Translations under genes and position numbers: made by a program | Part shown: positions 21,720 to 34,018 of the stretch, in pieces | How the letters are laid out: the number at the start of each line of letters is the position of its first letter | Position numbering within the stretch: position 1 is the first letter of the stretch | Notes under the pieces: generated by a model | Databases searched by the model: none | What the model was told of the DNA's origin: nothing | The model's input: only the letters and a program-made list of their open reading frames with translations | DNA from: Sympetrum striolatum | Lineage: Eukaryota; Arthropoda; Insecta; Odonata; Libellulidae | Length of the DNA stretch: 64,000 nucleotides | Direction: 5' to 3' | Assembly: GCA_947579665.1 (NCBI GenBank) | Contig: CANPUZ010000056.1 | Coordinates: 310,001 to 374,000 of the forward strand

Positions 21720-23815
21720 TATCTATTATACCAGTAAAATGTAGCTTGCATACTGCAAGCAGAACAACAACACTAATTTCATATCCACATCTTATCGAGA
21801 CGGTCCTCAAAAAAAAAAAGGATTGATATTAACCTTAAAATTCGCTGCGATTTAATCGTCTGGCATAGACCCCTGGTCTTCCTGGTAAACTAACTATGCA
21901 GCACAACAGAAGATCATCATCTATAAATACGTGTGATAATTCAAACAGAAATATTGGCTGCAACTGCCTTAAACAACGTCCTACTTTTCCCTAATAATCC
22001 TTATGTGAGAAATTTTAATATGCTCTGGAATCGAACCCAGAAACAGCATGGTCTTATCTAATTTTTTTCTTAAGCTGAGTCTTAATATACATCTTCTAGA
22101 AAAGCAAGGACTCCCTATTACTTCAATAAGTGCATTATAATAAATAATGAAAACTACCTCAATGTATTTTAAATGGGGGATATATTTAATACCTGGCTTC
22201 GAGCCCAGGTCTTTCTGGTAATACTTTCTATGCAGCACAACAGAAGATCGTCATTTTTAACTATGTGTGAAAATTCAAGCAGAAATATTGGGTATAACTT
22301 CCTCAAATGATGTCCTACGTTTCCCTTACATTCCTTATGAGAGAAAAGTTAATGTGCTCTGGCATCGAACCCAGGAATATTAGTGTCTTATCTAAATTTT
22401 TTTCTTAACCTGAGTCTTAATATACATCTTCTGGCAGAGCGAGAATTTCTTATCATTTTAATATGTGCATAAAAATATAATGAAAAACTACCTCAATGTA
22501 TTTTAAGTGACAGATTTTTGCATCGTCCTAGCATCGAACCCAGGATATTTTCCTTGAACGTCATTTATGTTTCTGATAGATCATGACCATATATATAGGT
22601 TCCTTGAGTTTTGATTCTCTACCTATTCGGGAAGTATTTTTTAAAAATTCCTGAATTTCAAAGCAATGCATTTAAACCCATGACACTAAGAATGAAAGTC
22701 GCAATTTTTCTGGTGATTACGTGTTATGGCCAATACATCGTAAAAGTTTCAACTCAATCGCACTTGTGGTTTAGGCTGTGAATCAGTATCCCATCTATAT
22801 ACCTATCTATTATATATAGACGCTTCTACAGATTCATTCATGGATAGGATACTAATTCACAGGCAAAACCACAAGTGCCACTGACTTGAAATTTTTACGA
22901 CGCATAGGCCATGACGTCAAACCCCCAGGAAAAAAGCGACTTTTAGCCTCAGTGTCATGGGTTCGATGTAAGAAGGCCCCAAAGTCACGATTTTATCCAT
23001 TTGAATGTATTGCTTTGATTGTCCGGAAGTTTTTAAAAATACTTCCCAGATAAATAGAAAAACAAAACTCAAGGAGCCTACAGATATGGAAATGATCTAT
23101 CGAAAACATTCATGACCTTTACAGAATATGTGCTGGGTTCAATGCTAGCATGATGCAAAAATCTCACATTTAAAATTCATTAGGGTAGTTTTTCATTTTT
23201 TAATGCACTTATCGAAATGATCTGTTTAAGAAAAACATTACATAGACCATGCTGTTCCTGGGTTTGATGCCAGAGCACATTAAAATTTCTCACCTAAGGA
23301 ATATATGTGAAAAGTAGGACGTCGTTTGAGACAGTTGCAGTCAATATTTCTGATTGAATTTTCACACATAATTAGAGATGGTGATCTTCTGTTGTGCTGC
23401 ATAGGAAGTATCTCCAGGAAGACCCGTGTTTGGTGTCATAAAGGTAAATATATCTCCCATTTAAAACATATTGGTTGAATTTTCACAATTCTTCTGGAGA
23501 CTTTACCATGAAGACAGACAGTTGACACTTTGAAAGTGTACGTATATTTATGTTATGCTATAGAAAATCTGCTAGATATTGCGATAACTTCCTCCTAAGA
23601 ATGATGATCAAGATCAGATTCTGTAAACTTTCTCATTAAATTATATGGATCCATACCAAATTCAACTAATTAACGTATGTGCTTGCAGTAAAGAAGCAGA
23701 TCAAAGGGTATATAAATGATTGTTTTTCTTGGTGATGATAAATTTATTCATACCCAAAACTAAACCACTTGCTTGCAGTATACAAGCAGTATTTTACTCG
23801 TATATAACAAAAGAT
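21720..23815. mobile_element. Full palindromic foldback-like element with T-arm monomers
   Basis: The left end has agtaaaatgtagcttgcat and actgcaagcag. The right end has cttgcttgcagtatacaag then cagtattttactcgt, so the termini are inverted. Monomers face inward on the left in reverse orientation (ATCGAACCCAGG type near 22026, 22195, 22363, 22532) and switch to forward (GGTTCGAT type near 22967, 23134, 23257) about a centre near 22800 (tctattatatatagac). Spacing on the left is about 168. Sequence 23480-23700 is not monomer. No coding capacity is seen. Confidence 0.65.
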
Positions 23816-23926
23816 AGACTGAATAAATCATAATAATGTTGGGGGGGAGAATTAAGGGGAATAAGCATTTGGCTGGAAATGGTCCATTGCCACAATTGTT
23901 ACTTCAATAAAATGAAAAATAAATAC

Positions 23927-23986
23927 CATAATAGATTGAGGATCTTCATCCTCTTCAAAATCCATCTTAAAAGGAATCTTGACGTC
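23927..23986 (-). CDS. 60-base exon of the unidentified host gene
   Basis: The minus strand has acceptor ATATTTTCCAG, twenty codons DVKIPFKMDFEEDEDPQSIM, and donor GTATTT. It is phase 0 at both ends and fits between the exon ending at 26739 (phase 0) and the one starting at 10424 (phase 0). The acidic run EEDEDP is typical of a disordered linker. The short length makes the call dependent on the chain. Confidence 0.55.
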
Positions 23987-24304
23987 CTGGAAAATATAAT
24001 TGACCAGAATTAACATTAAAATACATAAAAATATCACCTCGGTGCTGATTCAATCTAATTTCTTCTGCATGCATTATTTCTTTCATTTTTTTAAATAATT
24101 AAATTCTAAATTCACTTTTTTTGCTTATTAACGGAAGGGAAGATCCCTTGACGTTGTGAACATTTCAATTTGACACTTACTGTTACTATAATAACAACTT
24201 TATTGTTTTATATTACCCTTTTACAATAAATAATTTGAAAAGTACAAAGAAAATGCAATTACGCATAAGCTACAAACTTAAAAAAGAAAAGTTTTTGAAA
24301 AACA

Positions 24305-25395
24305 CAAAAACATATCTATTATATATAGATGCTTCACCGGATTCATTCATGTATCCATATATATATATAGCAAGGATACAAAGTCACAGGCTAAACCACA
24401 ATCGTCATTGACCTGAAATTTTTACGACATATTGGCCATAACGTGTAACCGCCAGAAAAATTGCGATTTTGAACCTCAGTGTCATTGGTTCGATTCCAGA
24501 GGACCCCAAATTCCCGATTTTTCCCGTTTAAATGCATTGCCGTGATTTTCGGGAATTTTTAAAAAATACTTCCCAGATAGGTAGAGAATCAAAACTCAAG
24601 GAGCCTTTATATATGGTCATGATCTATCGAAAGCATCAATGTGTTTTACGGAAAATATCCTGGGTTCGATGCTAGGTCGAAGCAAAAATCGGCCTTTTAA
24701 AATGCATTGTGGCGATTTTTAAGATTTTTTTTGGACTCGTTCCCGATGGCATGGAAACTTGAAATTGGGCATGGAGTTGGAGATCATAAATATATTTCAT
24801 AATCAAATTTTTTTATATTCGCTGATGGTCCTTGGTTCGATCCCAGAGAGCGATTTACATTCCACAATGCATCTCTTATGGAGGTAACGGAAACAAGTTT
24901 TAGGTACTTCCCTGCATGATATCGACTTCAAACTTTGTACCAAATAAGATGAAGTCCTAATAAGTCATACCTTGCATTCACAGCTACCAATATTTCCTGG
25001 GTTCGACACCAGGCGTCTCTACAATCAGTAAATTATCAGATTTTTAAGAATTAATTTAAACCCCTTTCCAATAATACTGAAACATGAAATTACGCATACA
25101 TATAGAGAATATAAATAAATTTCAAAAACATGTTTTATATTTCCTAGATCGTCCTTGGTTCGAATCCAGGGAGTCATTTACATTATTGAAAAGTAGGACG
25201 TCGTTTGAGGCAGTTGGAGCCAATATTTCTGCTTGAATTTTCACACATAGTAAGAGATGGTGATTTTCTTTTGTGCTGCATAGTAGGTTCACCAGGAAGG
25301 CCTAGGTTTGATGGCAGACGATTAAATTGCAGCGAATTATAAGAATATTTTCAATCCCTTTTTTTTTCTTTTGAGGGCCGTCCCGATATGATGCC
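24305..25395 (+). mobile_element. Half foldback-like element: six T-arm monomers
   Basis: It starts tctattatatatagatgc and ends ccgtcccgatatgatgccg. GGTTCGA-type motifs lie at 24487, 24663, 24834, 25000, 25157 and 25305; spacing falls from 176 to 148. Each keeps the flanking hairpin (for example CCTTGGTTCGATCCCAGAG). It represents one arm of the palindromes at 1-1760 and 21720-23815, and its end abuts a Penelope-like fragment. Confidence 0.7.
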
Positions 25396-25546
25396 GGAAG
25401 TTAGAGGCAGGAGTATTATTTAAAAAGAAATGATTGTGCTCTTTAACACAGATATTGAAATCTCTCCCGGTTTGACCAATATATACAGAATCACAATTGT
25501 TAAATTTTAACCTAAGCTGAGAAAAAATTCCACTGCAGGAAAACAC
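25396..25546 (-). pseudogene. Penelope-like GIY-YIG endonuclease fragment
   Basis: The minus strand reads LKFNNCDSVYIGQTGRDFNI then CVKEHNH. The CxxCxSVYIGQTGR..F..R..EH pattern is the catalytic GIY-YIG region of Penelope-like retroelements. The invariant Arg of GQTGR is kept. The reading continues into foldback sequence below 25396, which is where the element is cut. Confidence 0.75.
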
Positions 25547-26061
25547 TCACAAAAGGGAACACCTGCAAAACCTACAGATAGAAAACTGTATCTTTGATTA
25601 AGGAGAAAGAAAAGAGTTTTGATAGACAGGCAGTGAAAATATAAAAATTTTACATAAAGAAAGGGGGAAAAATATAACTACTACAAACAACCAGTTAAAA
25701 TAAATCAACTTCACTAAACTGACATTAAATATAGATGAATTAAAATAAATTTTGAACAATGGGAGATAAATCTCAAAGAAATGAAGAAAATGAAATTAGA
25801 TTAAGAAATACATACAAATGGAAGATTAAAAGGTCTAGTACACTGAAAATAATCAAAATCATAGTTCACAGGAAATTGCTAAAAGACAGCAACAGATAAT
25901 AAACAAAAAATATATAAAAATGTGTAAATGAATAAAAAATATAATAAATATTAAAAAAAAAATAAAATGCTGTGCGAACATCAAAAAGACTTAAACATGT
26001 AAGGCTTACAATTTGAAAAATACAAAAAAATAATCAAAGTTAACTAATCATTAATTATGTA
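25547..26061. other. A-rich stretch, probably Penelope-derived
   Basis: The sequence is A-rich with no open frame of note. Segment 25530-25570 (tgcaggaaaacactcacaaa) resembles 54255-54280 (tgcaggaaaacacccacaaa), hinting at a shared element. Confidence 0.4.
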
Positions 26062-26138
26062 CACTCCTGGCCAAAATTAACGCAGCACAGGCCGTTAAAA
26101 TTGCTAGGGAGATGCTGCGTTAATTTTGGCCAGGACTG
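26062..26138. mobile_element. 77 bp Tc1-like hairpin element, copy 2
   Basis: Same 27 bp termini as 6437-6513 and the same total length. TA flanks at 26060-26061 and 26139-26140. Its 23-base centre matches the reverse complement of the first copy's centre at about 15 of 23 positions, so it lies in the opposite orientation. Confidence 0.85.
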
Positions 26139-26738
26139 TACATATCTATTTGATGTGAAGCAGCAGATCAGAACCAATAATTCATAGAAGTATAAGATAA
26201 ATTTTATTTTAAATAAATTTCATTTTTGTTAAGGTACTTATATAATTTTATTTTCAGTACATTAATTTTCACAACATTTTCGTTCATTTTTCAATGGTTT
26301 TCGTCATTTAGACTATAATACGATATTCCACAACCGAAATAAGAATCTTTATTCAATTTCCTTTCATTTGGCATTCATCTAGATTCCGTACGCCCATTAT
26401 TTCTGATTTAATTCCGAGAAAGAAAATATGTCTGCAATCGATCAAAATTAACTTTACATTCAGTTTTTACACGAGAGACGATTCGAGTCAAATGATAATT
26501 TGGGCAAAGACATTAGCTATTGCTAATCCTCTTCTGTATGAACTTTAAGTATGCTAAATCTCACACTCCTGCGTGCCTACTATACACTCAAAAAGGGATA
26601 CAAAGTTTTTTCTTCGCGTATTAATACGTAGATCATTGATCTACGAGCACATTGAAATGTAAATATTAAAAATGAGTTCATTTCCGTTATAAATGTTTCT
26701 TAGGAGAGTTTGCAACCCGAGAAGACTTAATCCAATAC

Positions 26739-26913
26739 CTTCACAGTTAACAAACTTGACTCCTTAACTTCTATTGTTGTTGTTTGGCGCTGCTTGTTCT
26801 TGGATAGTGTATCAATTTGTAAGTTTCCCTCGATGAATCCCATTTCTATTCGAAGTCCGTGAATTCAAACGATTTGTAATCACAATCGGTACACAAAAAC
26901 ATGGGGAAAAGAT
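26739..26913 (-). CDS. Exon of the unidentified host gene with one frame break
   Basis: The acceptor is TGTATGGAAG above 26913 and the donor is GTATTG at 26733-26738. The first frame reads LFPMFLCTDCDYKSFEFTDF and then hits TAG at 26846-26848. One base over, it continues IEMGFIEGNLQIDTLSKNKQ and ends TIEVKESSLLTVK. The two halves read as one sequence (a zinc-finger-like CxxC, then a charged tail) if one A was lost near 26848. The end is phase 0 and joins DVKIPF. The cause is either an assembly indel or a real frameshift. Confidence 0.5.
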
Positions 26914-27295
26914 CTTCCATACACCAGCAATAAGAAATAAATAAATAATGAAAAAAGAAGACACTACCGAGGTGATACCATATCTATGCAGGCATTAATA
27001 TACTCAGTATTTTAATTCGCAATATTATAAGCAACCAAATAATCTACAGGAATAATCTGCGGCGTGACACTTCGATAGATATGTTACTAAATAGATCGAA
27101 AAAGCAGGTAGATAGGTTTCACTACGATTGCTCCAAACTTAAAATGTAATTCGTCGATTTCCAGAGTGAACAAGACAACAAAAATAGCCTAAAACCCCTC
27201 CCCTCCACTTCTTATAGATAAACACATCCGAAAATGCTTACTCCACGCCTTTTGTAGACTCCCAAAATTCGTAATGAATTCAAAACATTGCATAC

Positions 27296-27366
27296 CTACA
27301 TATCCAATCCTTTTTTGGAACTTTCTCTTTGAGAAATCTTGGAGCCCATTGACATTTTAGTTGGTA
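27296..27366 (-). CDS. Candidate exon, frame unresolved
   Basis: The minus strand between a TATTAG acceptor and TAG-GTATGC (or GTAGGT) donors is open in two frames. One reads CQWAPRFLKEKVPKKDW, another KMSMGSKISQRESSKKGLD. Neither chains in phase with the first exon at 27432-27490, so this is tentative. Confidence 0.25.
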
Positions 27367-27431
27367 CTAATACAATCTTCAAGGATTAATTCAAGGAAGT
27401 AAGTACTTTAAAACTAGACATCGAGCATTAC

Positions 27432-27490
27432 CTGAACGCCTTGCACATTTTCTTATAACAATGTAGGTAGACCTCGACGGAAGCCGCCAT
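27432..27490 (-). CDS. First coding exon of the unidentified host gene
   Basis: ATG at 27488-27490 sits in an AGTAATGGCGGCT context, followed by MAASVEVYLHCYKKMCKAF and donor AG-GTAATG at 27426-27431 (phase 2). Upstream lies a compact region with ATCGAT sites (27491-27561), as expected for a promoter. The phase does not match the next exon I could place, so at least one exon between 26.9 and 27.4 kb is missing or misjudged. The protein is not recognised. Confidence 0.5.
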
Positions 27491-27561
27491 TACTGTTTAC
27501 TAATATCGATTCCTTCGAGATATCGTGGTGTACTATCGATCTTATCTGCCGACGATAAGAT
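27491..27561 (-). promoter_or_regulatory. Possible promoter with DRE-like sites
   Basis: ATATCGAT at about 27503 and CTATCGAT at about 27533 resemble the insect DRE (TATCGATA). ATCTTATC/GATAAGAT forms an 8 bp inverted repeat at 27538-27561. They lie directly upstream of the proposed start codon. Function is inferred from position. Confidence 0.3.
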
Positions 27562-30084
27562 TGTTGAAGCTTAAAGTTTGAGCGGTAATATGTTTACATG
27601 CTTCAAAAAGATCCAAGGAAATTTAAGATTTAATGATAGTTATAAATTTATGTAGATATCATACATGTATTGAATGTTCTGTACAAATTAAATTTTTGTT
27701 CTAGTAAACAATAATATAAAGTTTAAAATGTTGATGAATAGTATAAAAAATTACTACTGTCGTGTAACATTTAAGCCTCCGGGATTAGCAGTAAAATTAT
27801 CATTTTTTAGCAAAATTAAGTTCTTAATTTTTGTACCATTTCAATTACTTCTAGTTTTATACTACTTTGTAATTTAGAATTTTTTTAAAACCATACAAAT
27901 AAAAAGTATGCAAAATAATATTTTTTTAAACTGTTAAACATTCTATACATTACATTTTTGTACTCGAAAATAAAAATTTGCTTTGTCTTTATGTTTAAAA
28001 ATTAATGAAAATATTCGTTTTTGACAAAAATATCAAACTTTGAACCTATTGCGGGAGACCTAAATATTTTTCAATTTGTCTAAAATTTTTTTGGTAAACA
28101 TATGACCATAGTGACAAATTTTTATTGACTTGAACTTTTGAATTAAAAAAAACTTTTTTGTGATACAAGCAGTTAGTCATTGAACTTTGTAATTTGCATA
28201 TGTTCTATAACTTAAGGGATTTATCTTGTTTTTCTGCAATATTTACTATATTATATTATTTATATGTGCTTATATTTTACCTATATTTTTCTTTACTATA
28301 AACAAAATGTATATTGCAGTATTTTAATTTTTATTTTCATACTTTTGTTACCAATTTTAAGCTATATATTACCTTTGTAATGGGCAAGTCCCAGAAATGT
28401 ATCAACAGTAAAAAATCAAAATTATATACATGAAAATATCATAATTGAGAAACATAAAATTCACTAGATTAAACTAACTTTGTCAATTATTAGCATGAAC
28501 AGGATTTTGCTTAATTCAAACGAGCAAATACTTGGTAAAACTACTAAAAATACGAAGTCTACAACACTTTAAAAAGACAAAAGTTTTCTCATAGTCACGA
28601 TCAACAACTCCCCAATATCATTGCTTTACTTTTATTTAACTTCAATCTATTTACACTCATATTAGATGAATTTATTGAAAGTGAATCTCCCAGAAAAATC
28701 AGAGTGGGATCATCTATTTTACAGTGCAGTTTTTCCTCAAATTTTTTAAAGTACAGATATACTCATGTAAGTGTTTTTCATTACATTTTTTATGAAGATT
28801 ATAAGCCCCTAATTTGGCTTATGCTCGAGTTCCACTTACCTGTAGTGGAAATAGTCTGTCAACTTAGAACTTGTCTTGTAAATGCTTCACTTGCTTAATT
28901 AAAAATTCTTTTGAACCTACTAATGCCTCAACTAATTGTTGAGTGATCAATTTGCCATATGTTGCTACAGCACTATGGTGACATGTTTATGTTTAGATAA
29001 ATAACATCTATTGTTGTAGATTGTTGACATTCCTGGAATGTCTCTCTTTGAATCGTTTCAACGTAAATCTTGAATTAAGTCTGTCGTTTTGAGCGTCAAT
29101 AACAGTGATGCTTTATTTGCCACTTTTCTCTCCTCAAACGCAATTTCTTAGTTTTAAACTCAAGATTCAAATAATTAAAAACTGTCGAGAAGCTTAAGGA
29201 AATGGTAGAAAGAAATAAATGCACTATGTCATTCTGGGAAATGAGATATCCGGCATTATAAATGTTTCAATCGTGACATTTCCCAACATTAAGTGAGTGT
29301 CCCAGCAAATTCCTCACCCATAGAATTAATTTTCAATTATATAAAATTGCCGCATGATTTTGCAAACTTTCTTGCCATTAAGAACGAGTTATAAATTTGA
29401 GCTACATATGAATTTATTCCAGATTTTTTTCAATTACACTGTCCTGCAATGGTTTCATTGCCGCTATCCTGTATTGCTTTTTAGGGTGACTTTTGCGTCC
29501 TGAATCAGTATCTGATGTTAATTTCCCCACATCACATCACATTTTATTTTAAATCTCATATTACGATTTTTCAACACACACTTATGCAATTCTGAAAAGG
29601 GGAGACTCTCACTTTTGACCAGGGATTTCGATGAATATTTTTGTGGTGATGCAGGAAGTGCAGTAATGAAAAACAGTATTGCCGTTCGTCTAAATGGGCC
29701 TTAGTTTTATTGCAATAGTTAATTGAAAATTGACAATCTGAGTATAGGCTACCCCGCATTACACACCCACTCTACACCAAATCTGAAAGGAATAACCTGC
29801 TGTTTTTGAGTAATTCCCAAATCTTATTTTTATTTCTTTTAATATATATTTTCCCTGTTACTCACTAATAGGCATAAGGGCAATATATCCCATATTTCAC
29901 CCGATATCCGATAGAATAACCTTATTTCAACCAAATGAACTTCGATGACAGAGAGCCTCGCTAAAAGTATGATTGATGGTTCGTAAAAATGCTTCCTCGA
30001 ATCATTCAGTATTTGTTGTTAATGGTTTATAATTTTAGGAATTATTAGGTGTTTTATAGTTGTGTTTCAGACCAATAAACAATC
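27562..30084. other. AT-rich intergenic stretch
   Basis: No gene is supported. It contains the repeat block at 28385-28595. Short open frames (28704-28898, 29571-29759) have no recognisable content. Confidence 0.5.
28385..28595. repeat. Repeat shared with 9675-9920
   Basis: Collinear similarity with the block that follows the Penelope-like fragment at 9325-9563 (catgaaaatatcataat, attcactagattaaactaac, aaaaagacaaaag). Confidence 0.6.
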
Positions 30085-30835
30085 AGCTGTGATGATGTTG
30101 TGTAAATTGAAGTACCAGAGACACAAGTGGCAAGTGTCTGGTGATTTTAAGGTGATAGTTATTCTGTTAGGTTTAAACAGGTTACACGATGCACTCCTGC
30201 TTTTTGTGTGAGTGGGACAGTTGAGCAAAGTTACATACATCACTGGACCCAAAAAGAATGAACACGTAGACAGTGGATTGTAGGCTAGAAAAACATAAAA
30301 CAAAAAACTTTTGTTGACACCCAAACGTACTTTACCTCCATTTCATATCAAACTTGGGCTTATGAAGCAATTCGTTAAGGCTCTTAACAAGGAAGGTAAA
30401 TCCTTTCAGTACCTTTATCATCGATTCCCAGTCATCAGTAATGCAAAAATCAAAGAGGGTATCTTCATAGGTCCTGATATAAGAAAACTTCTTTCTGATG
30501 CTAATTTTGAAGATACTATGTGAGCTGCAGAACAATCGGCATGGAAAATATTCCGAAGACTTTCTTGGTAACACAAAAGATTCAGACTACAAACAAATTG
30601 TGGATAGAATGCTTGATTCTTTCCAAGAATTAGGCTGCAGAATGAGCTTAAAAGTGCACATGTTACATTCAAATTTGGACTATTTCCCTGAGAACCTTAG
30701 AAAACTGAGCCAAGAGCAAGAAGAAAGATTCCACCAAGATCTAAAGGAAATAGAGGAAAAGGAAAACATGCTGGCAGATTACTGCTGAAGAGAGAAGATC
30801 CAACTACACCTAACACGCGAAAAGCAAGGCAAAAA
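30085..30835 (+). pseudogene. Broken copy of a multi-copy, probably transposon-derived arthropod ORF
   Basis: Readable pieces in order: KLKYQRHKWQVSGDFKVIVI, PKRTLPPFHIKLGLMKQFVK, KIKEGIFIGPDIRKLL, then after a stop near 30523 and a frame change DSFQELGCRMSLKVHMLHSN, YFPENL, QEERFHQDLKEIEE and NMLADYC. I recall this pattern (HIKLGLMKQFVKA, HxHLxxFPENxG, GERFHQDI, MLADYCW) from many uncharacterised, repeated proteins in arthropods and cnidarians. At least three stops or shifts make it a pseudogene. The enzymatic class is unknown to me. Confidence 0.6.
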
Positions 30836-31769
30836 AGTTTCTTAAATTAAGTCAAAATATTATAAAATTGAAACTGTGGAATTACCATTCTCAATATGTT
30901 ATGAGGCTTAATGTTTGATATATTTTGGTCCATTTGACTCTGATTTTCTTAAAATCTATTAACAATATACATTACATATTGTAGCGAATTTTCCTTAGTA
31001 CATAGTGCTGTCTCACCCAGATGTACATTTTGTTCTTTTTATGTCTATACTTTTTTCATTAATATACATAAGCTCGAATATTTGATTAGGATTAGCATAT
31101 GTACGTGTTTTTGTGTTACTTATTTGATTTAATTCTCTTTGCTCAATGTTTCTTTGTTGAGAGTTAAATATTCGAGCAGAAAGTCACCGCAAGTAACCGT
31201 ATATTCAAATAGGTTATTGAAGGAACATCACGCAGGCCACAAGTTACAGGTGAGGGTGTATGTTCCCATAGGGAGATTTTTCGTGCGGGATCACCTTGCT
31301 CACCTCTCTTTGAAGCGTGCAATCCATAATTTTGGTTTTCTTTAGTAAAAAAGAGCTTATTAATTTCTTTTATGGGCGTTGTTACCCTCTGAGTACAAGC
31401 ATCAGAAGAGATGTTTGATACGACTGGGATCAAGATTAAGTGAACAAAATTAAATAATAATCCAGTTATTTAATTAAGCAATAATCAATATTTTACATTT
31501 AATTAGTATAATTTTAGGTCAGAGATTTATTTTGGCAAGATAAATTATTCAATAGTGATATAGCTATTTAATTAAATATATATTTATATTATACAAATAT
31601 TTCATATATATATAAGTTATTATTATTATATAAATATAAATAATTATATATATATATATTAAATATTTATATATTATATAAATCAAAAATGTTATTTCTA
31701 TCAATTCAGTATTAATTATTGGTCAATTAAATTATTCAATAGTGATATAGCTATTTAATTATGTCAATT
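30836..31769. other. AT-rich stretch with a local direct repeat
   Basis: No gene. The phrase caatagtgatatagctattt occurs at about 31550 and again at about 31738, separated by strongly AT-rich sequence (31560-31690). The second copy abuts the poly(T) at the 3' end of the next LINE. Confidence 0.55.
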
Positions 31770-32490
31770 ATTTTTTTTTTTTTGTTTAAATAAATAAACA
31801 TTTATTTAATTATTTAACTATGTACATACAATGTCAGTTACAAAATCATTCAGGTACATCAGAAAAATAATTGAACAAAAAATTGCACTTGAAGGTATTG
31901 GTTTCCCTTCTCCTGAGCCAATAATTGGCTCATCAGGAGGTGCACAAATAAACAGACAACCAGAATACAGATAGAAATATAGAATACTAAAGAATTACAG
32001 AAATAAACTTACTTCTAAAAACTTTAGGAATACTCAGCCATAAGTTTTACTCAAAACAACATGTTATATCTATATACACATCTTATACAAAATAGATTAT
32101 AAAACAATAATTTAAAAGTTATATTGATTCATTGTGTAGTAGGAAGTTTTTCATACTTTTTTTAATGTCTCTTAATGATGTTAAATACAACAGATGTATT
32201 GGCAATTTATTAAAGATATTCGGTACAACACTGTTTAACCTATGAGCACCTTAATTATTATAATTCTTAGGAACGTCATAATTTATCATTCTCCTTGTCT
32301 CCATACTGTGTTGTTTTAATTTTATTCTTTTATTCTTATCCATGAAATAGTTTTCTGTTATTAAGACATAGTTTAAGAGTTAATCAACTGGCAATATCTC
32401 TAGATTAGCATAAATATGTTTAATATCAATCTTTTCCCTAGAGGAAGTATCCTCTACATTTCCATTAATTTCATTGAGGTGGTAAATTAA

Positions 32491-33124
32491 TCATATAATT
32501 CTATTTTGCAAAGAATAGGGCTTGCTTTTATGTACCTTACTAGTGTGCCCCCAAATGGTCGAACCATATCTCAAAATTGATTCAACCAGAGCAAAATAGA
32601 TTACCTTTTTACAGTGGATTGGCACTATATTCTTAATATGGTACATCTGATATGCAACCTTTCTTAATTTATTACAAATTTTCTCAATATGTTCAGAGAA
32701 TTTAAAGTTTTGGTCTATAATTAGACCCAGGTATTTATACTTAGACACTTGTTCTACATAATTGCAGTTACATGAAGATTTTCAATATTACTATGCATAC
32801 AGTCATGCTTATGTAAAGTTAGTTGCACACTTTTTAGCTTATCTGAATAATTCATAATATGCATACATTTTGTTTTTTTAGTTTTAATTATTATAAGATC
32901 ATTATCATGTGATCATACAGAGACATAATCGAGATCCTTTTGCAAATTTGACGTAGCCATGGTTATATCTTGATGAGCTGATATTAACACAACATCATCA
33001 GCACATACCAGGATATCACAAAATTTTACACATTTAAATATATTATTTATATACATTAAAAACAAAATTGGTCCTAGAATCAAACCTTCAGGAACACCAT
33101 ATTTCAATGTGCTAGTACGACTAT
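32491..33124 (-). pseudogene. LINE reverse transcriptase, palm to C-terminus
   Basis: Begins KYGVPEGLILGPILFLMYIN, the GxPQGSxLGPxLF motif with Gln changed to Glu. Then CADDVVLI, the catalytic FADD box with Cys for Phe and both Asp kept. After a break near 32900, KYKYLGLIIDQNFKFSEHI and ESILRYGSTIWGHTS follow. These are RT motifs B-E and the thumb. Stops separate the pieces. Confidence 0.8.
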
Positions 33125-33481
33125 CACTGCGTTTACCAAGCGATCTCAGACTGGTGCTGCCAAGTCAGTTCGAGTTGGTAAACTGAAGCGTGCTGAGCAG
33201 CGCGGGCTAGAATGGTCTAAAGTGAGCTGAACTCAACCCGCCAAAAAAAGTGGCCCAAGGTTCAGCACGACATCAGTCGCCTCGGTGTTCTTGCGGACTC
33301 CGCTTCTCATTTGTCAGCGGATGAAAACAAATACAATCGCAATAACTCTTGGCGCTTCCCGCAAATGCATATAGTCATAACTGAAATTGTAATTGGCGAG
33401 AGCAGTGGTAGCAGAGAAGGAAATATATTTGAAATGTCCAGGGACAAGAAGAGAAATATTAACCTTCAATATTAATCACAT

Positions 33482-33484
<3 letters not shown>

Positions 33485-33562
<78 letters not shown>
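33485..33562 (+). repeat. (AT)n microsatellite
   Basis: About 39 nearly perfect AT units within the CACTG-ended element. Confidence 0.95.
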
Positions 33563-33565
<3 letters not shown>

Positions 33566-33760
33566 TTCATAGTATATGAGATTGAATATTGAGTTGCTGC
33601 GGCTTTGTAGACTTCATTGTAACTTATATTTCTTGGTATATTGAATTAGAATGTCTGGTATTTCCTATCTATCAACAATTATGAAGTATTTCTTACGATC
33701 AAGGTTGTTACGCTGGTATTTATGAAATTTGATATCCCCGTTGAGAATCAACGGCACTTC

Positions 33761-34018
33761 CAGTGGCAGATCCGGGGGGGGGGGGCTATGGGGGCTGTAG
33801 CCCCCCCCAGAAGTCACAGTAAAAAAATATGTATCATTGTTCATACTATCGAGATGTGAAGAAAATATTGTTCATCTACAACAAAAGATAATAATAAGCC
33901 TAATTCAAATATGTATAATGAGTTTAATTTTATAAAATTTCTTACAAAAATTGATAAATAGAAAATGAATCTTTAATCCCAACTCTCAAGCCACAGCTCG
34001 ATCCTAGATCCGCCACTG
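33761..34018. mobile_element. hAT MITE (258 bp), nested
   Basis: TIRs CAGTGGCAGATCC (left) and GATCCGCCACTG (right) are flanked by an exact 8 bp duplication GGCACTTC (33753-33760, 34019-34026). A G run and a C run near the left end can pair. The 8 bp duplication and CAGTGGCGGATC terminus indicate the hAT superfamily. Non-autonomous. Confidence 0.85.
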
